Source: JBEKCP01 sp050014815 (lineage in GTDB: Bacteria; Planctomycetota; Planctomycetia; Pirellulales; Thermoguttaceae). Taken from it: DNA of 7,484 bases. Under the pieces are notes generated by a model. That model was given only the letters and a program-made list of their open reading frames with translations. It did not search any database and was not told the origin of the DNA. The translations under genes were made by a program, and so were the position numbers. Positions 7,084 through 7,484 of this stretch are shown piece by piece. The DNA is taken from contig JBEKCP010000298.1 in NCBI GenBank assembly GCA_050014815.1, positions 1-7,484 of the forward strand, given 5' to 3'. Positions within the stretch are counted from its first letter, which is position 1. Each line of letters begins with the position of its first letter.

Positions 7084-7484
7084 ATGCCAGTCTACCGGAG
7101 TGCAGGGCTGAACCATGACCAACCCCGATGGATTTTTGGAGAGTGGAAAGATAGCGTATGGGGCCTGCTGGCAACGGAATTGGCCGCGCTTGACGCTTCG
7201 CTCTTGCGGACCAACCCCCTGAATGACCAAGTGTCGCAGTTTCGCGCGCTTCACAACACCGCCCCCAAGGCCATTGGCGGGGAAGAGGCCGCCAGCTATC
7301 ACGAAATGGGTCGGAATCTTGCCCGCGGTCTGCTCATGGACATCCGCTTCACGTTCAAGCTGTGGCGCGAACTTGAACCCCCTTGGGAGCCGATGCCGGA
7401 CGCCAATGCACTGGCCGCGAACGGCCCCAAAGTAGTCGCCCTGTTGCGGAAGTGGGCACCCCGATTCAAGCGAAGTCGCCGACT
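7084..7484 (+). CDS. Unrecognised protein, N-terminal part (runs off the right edge)
   Basis: From the ATG at 7084 the frame stays open for 133 codons to the window end, with mostly G or C in third positions, especially after about codon 30, as expected of a real gene at this base composition. I do not recognise the family. The visible product starts MPVYRSAGLNHDQPRW, is soluble-looking, has six tryptophans in 133 residues (for example RWIF, EWK, LWRE, PWEP), and has a probably helical stretch EMGRNLARGLLMDIRFTFKLW around residues 74-94, then a basic end (KWAPRFKRSRR). No signal peptide, membrane segment or known catalytic motif is seen. No Shine-Dalgarno precedes the ATG. The frame is also open upstream, with a GTG at 6976 as an alternative start, but that would read through the stem-loop at 7032-7069. 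It is transcribed divergently from the defence operon, so a regulatory link is possible but not shown. Confidence 0.5.
   Translation, partial: MPVYRSAGLNHDQPRWIFGEWKDSVWGLLATELAALDASLLRTNPLNDQVSQFRALHNTAPKAIGGEEAASYHEMGRNLARGLLMDIRFTFKLWRELEPPWEPMPDANALAANGPKVVALLRKWAPRFKRSRR

Noticed and set aside
7030..7302. Minus-strand open frame of 90 codons in the right-hand region
   Set aside because: It overlaps the better-supported plus-strand frame and reads through the stem-loop. No motif or ribosome binding site supports it.

Overview
The window holds what looks like a DNA-modification/anti-phage defence operon on the minus strand, plus the start of an unrelated, unrecognised gene running the other way at the right edge. 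Base composition is fairly GC-rich (60-base lines counted by hand range from about 47% to 70%). Two copies of a palindromic CCTCTCCCGGAAGGAGAGG-type repeat lie inside the first gene. This repeat style is familiar from large, repeat-rich bacterial genomes such as Planctomycetes (Gemmata-like) and some Chloroflexi and Proteobacteria. A planctomycete is my guess, with low confidence.

Layout, in the operon's own direction (right to left). (1) Positions 6921-3661 encode a 1086-residue protein with an N-terminal phospholipase D-like (PLD) nuclease module followed by a complete SNF2/DEAH-type superfamily 2 helicase. (2) After a 15-base gap with its own Shine-Dalgarno, 3645-580 encode a ~1021-residue Eco57I/type IIG-like adenine-N6 DNA methyltransferase with a C-terminal target-recognition region and a possible N-terminal D...ExK nuclease-like region. 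(3) After a 32-base gap, 547 to the left edge encode the first 182 residues of a second, stand-alone PLD-family protein, cut off by the window. A candidate sigma70-type promoter (6987-6959) precedes the first gene.

Together these resemble a modification-plus-restriction system. The methyltransferase would mark host DNA at a sequence read by its own recognition domain. The PLD-helicase would act as the ATP-driven translocase/nuclease against unmarked DNA, and the small PLD protein would be an extra nuclease or partner subunit. The parts list (SNF2 helicase, PglX/Eco57I methylase, PLD protein) recalls class 1 DISARM (DrmD, DrmMI, DrmC) and the split domains of type ISP enzymes (LlaGI-like). However, no DrmA or DrmB is visible, and the PLD domain fused to the helicase is not part of the textbook arrangement. 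I therefore call it DISARM-like or type-I-like rather than assigning a named system.

The right end (6922-7083) is a 162-base divergent intergenic region with the candidate promoter and a strong bulged stem-loop (7032-7069). From 7084 an open plus-strand frame runs off the edge and encodes an unrecognised Trp-rich soluble protein. No tRNA, rRNA, CRISPR array, transposase or integrase was seen.
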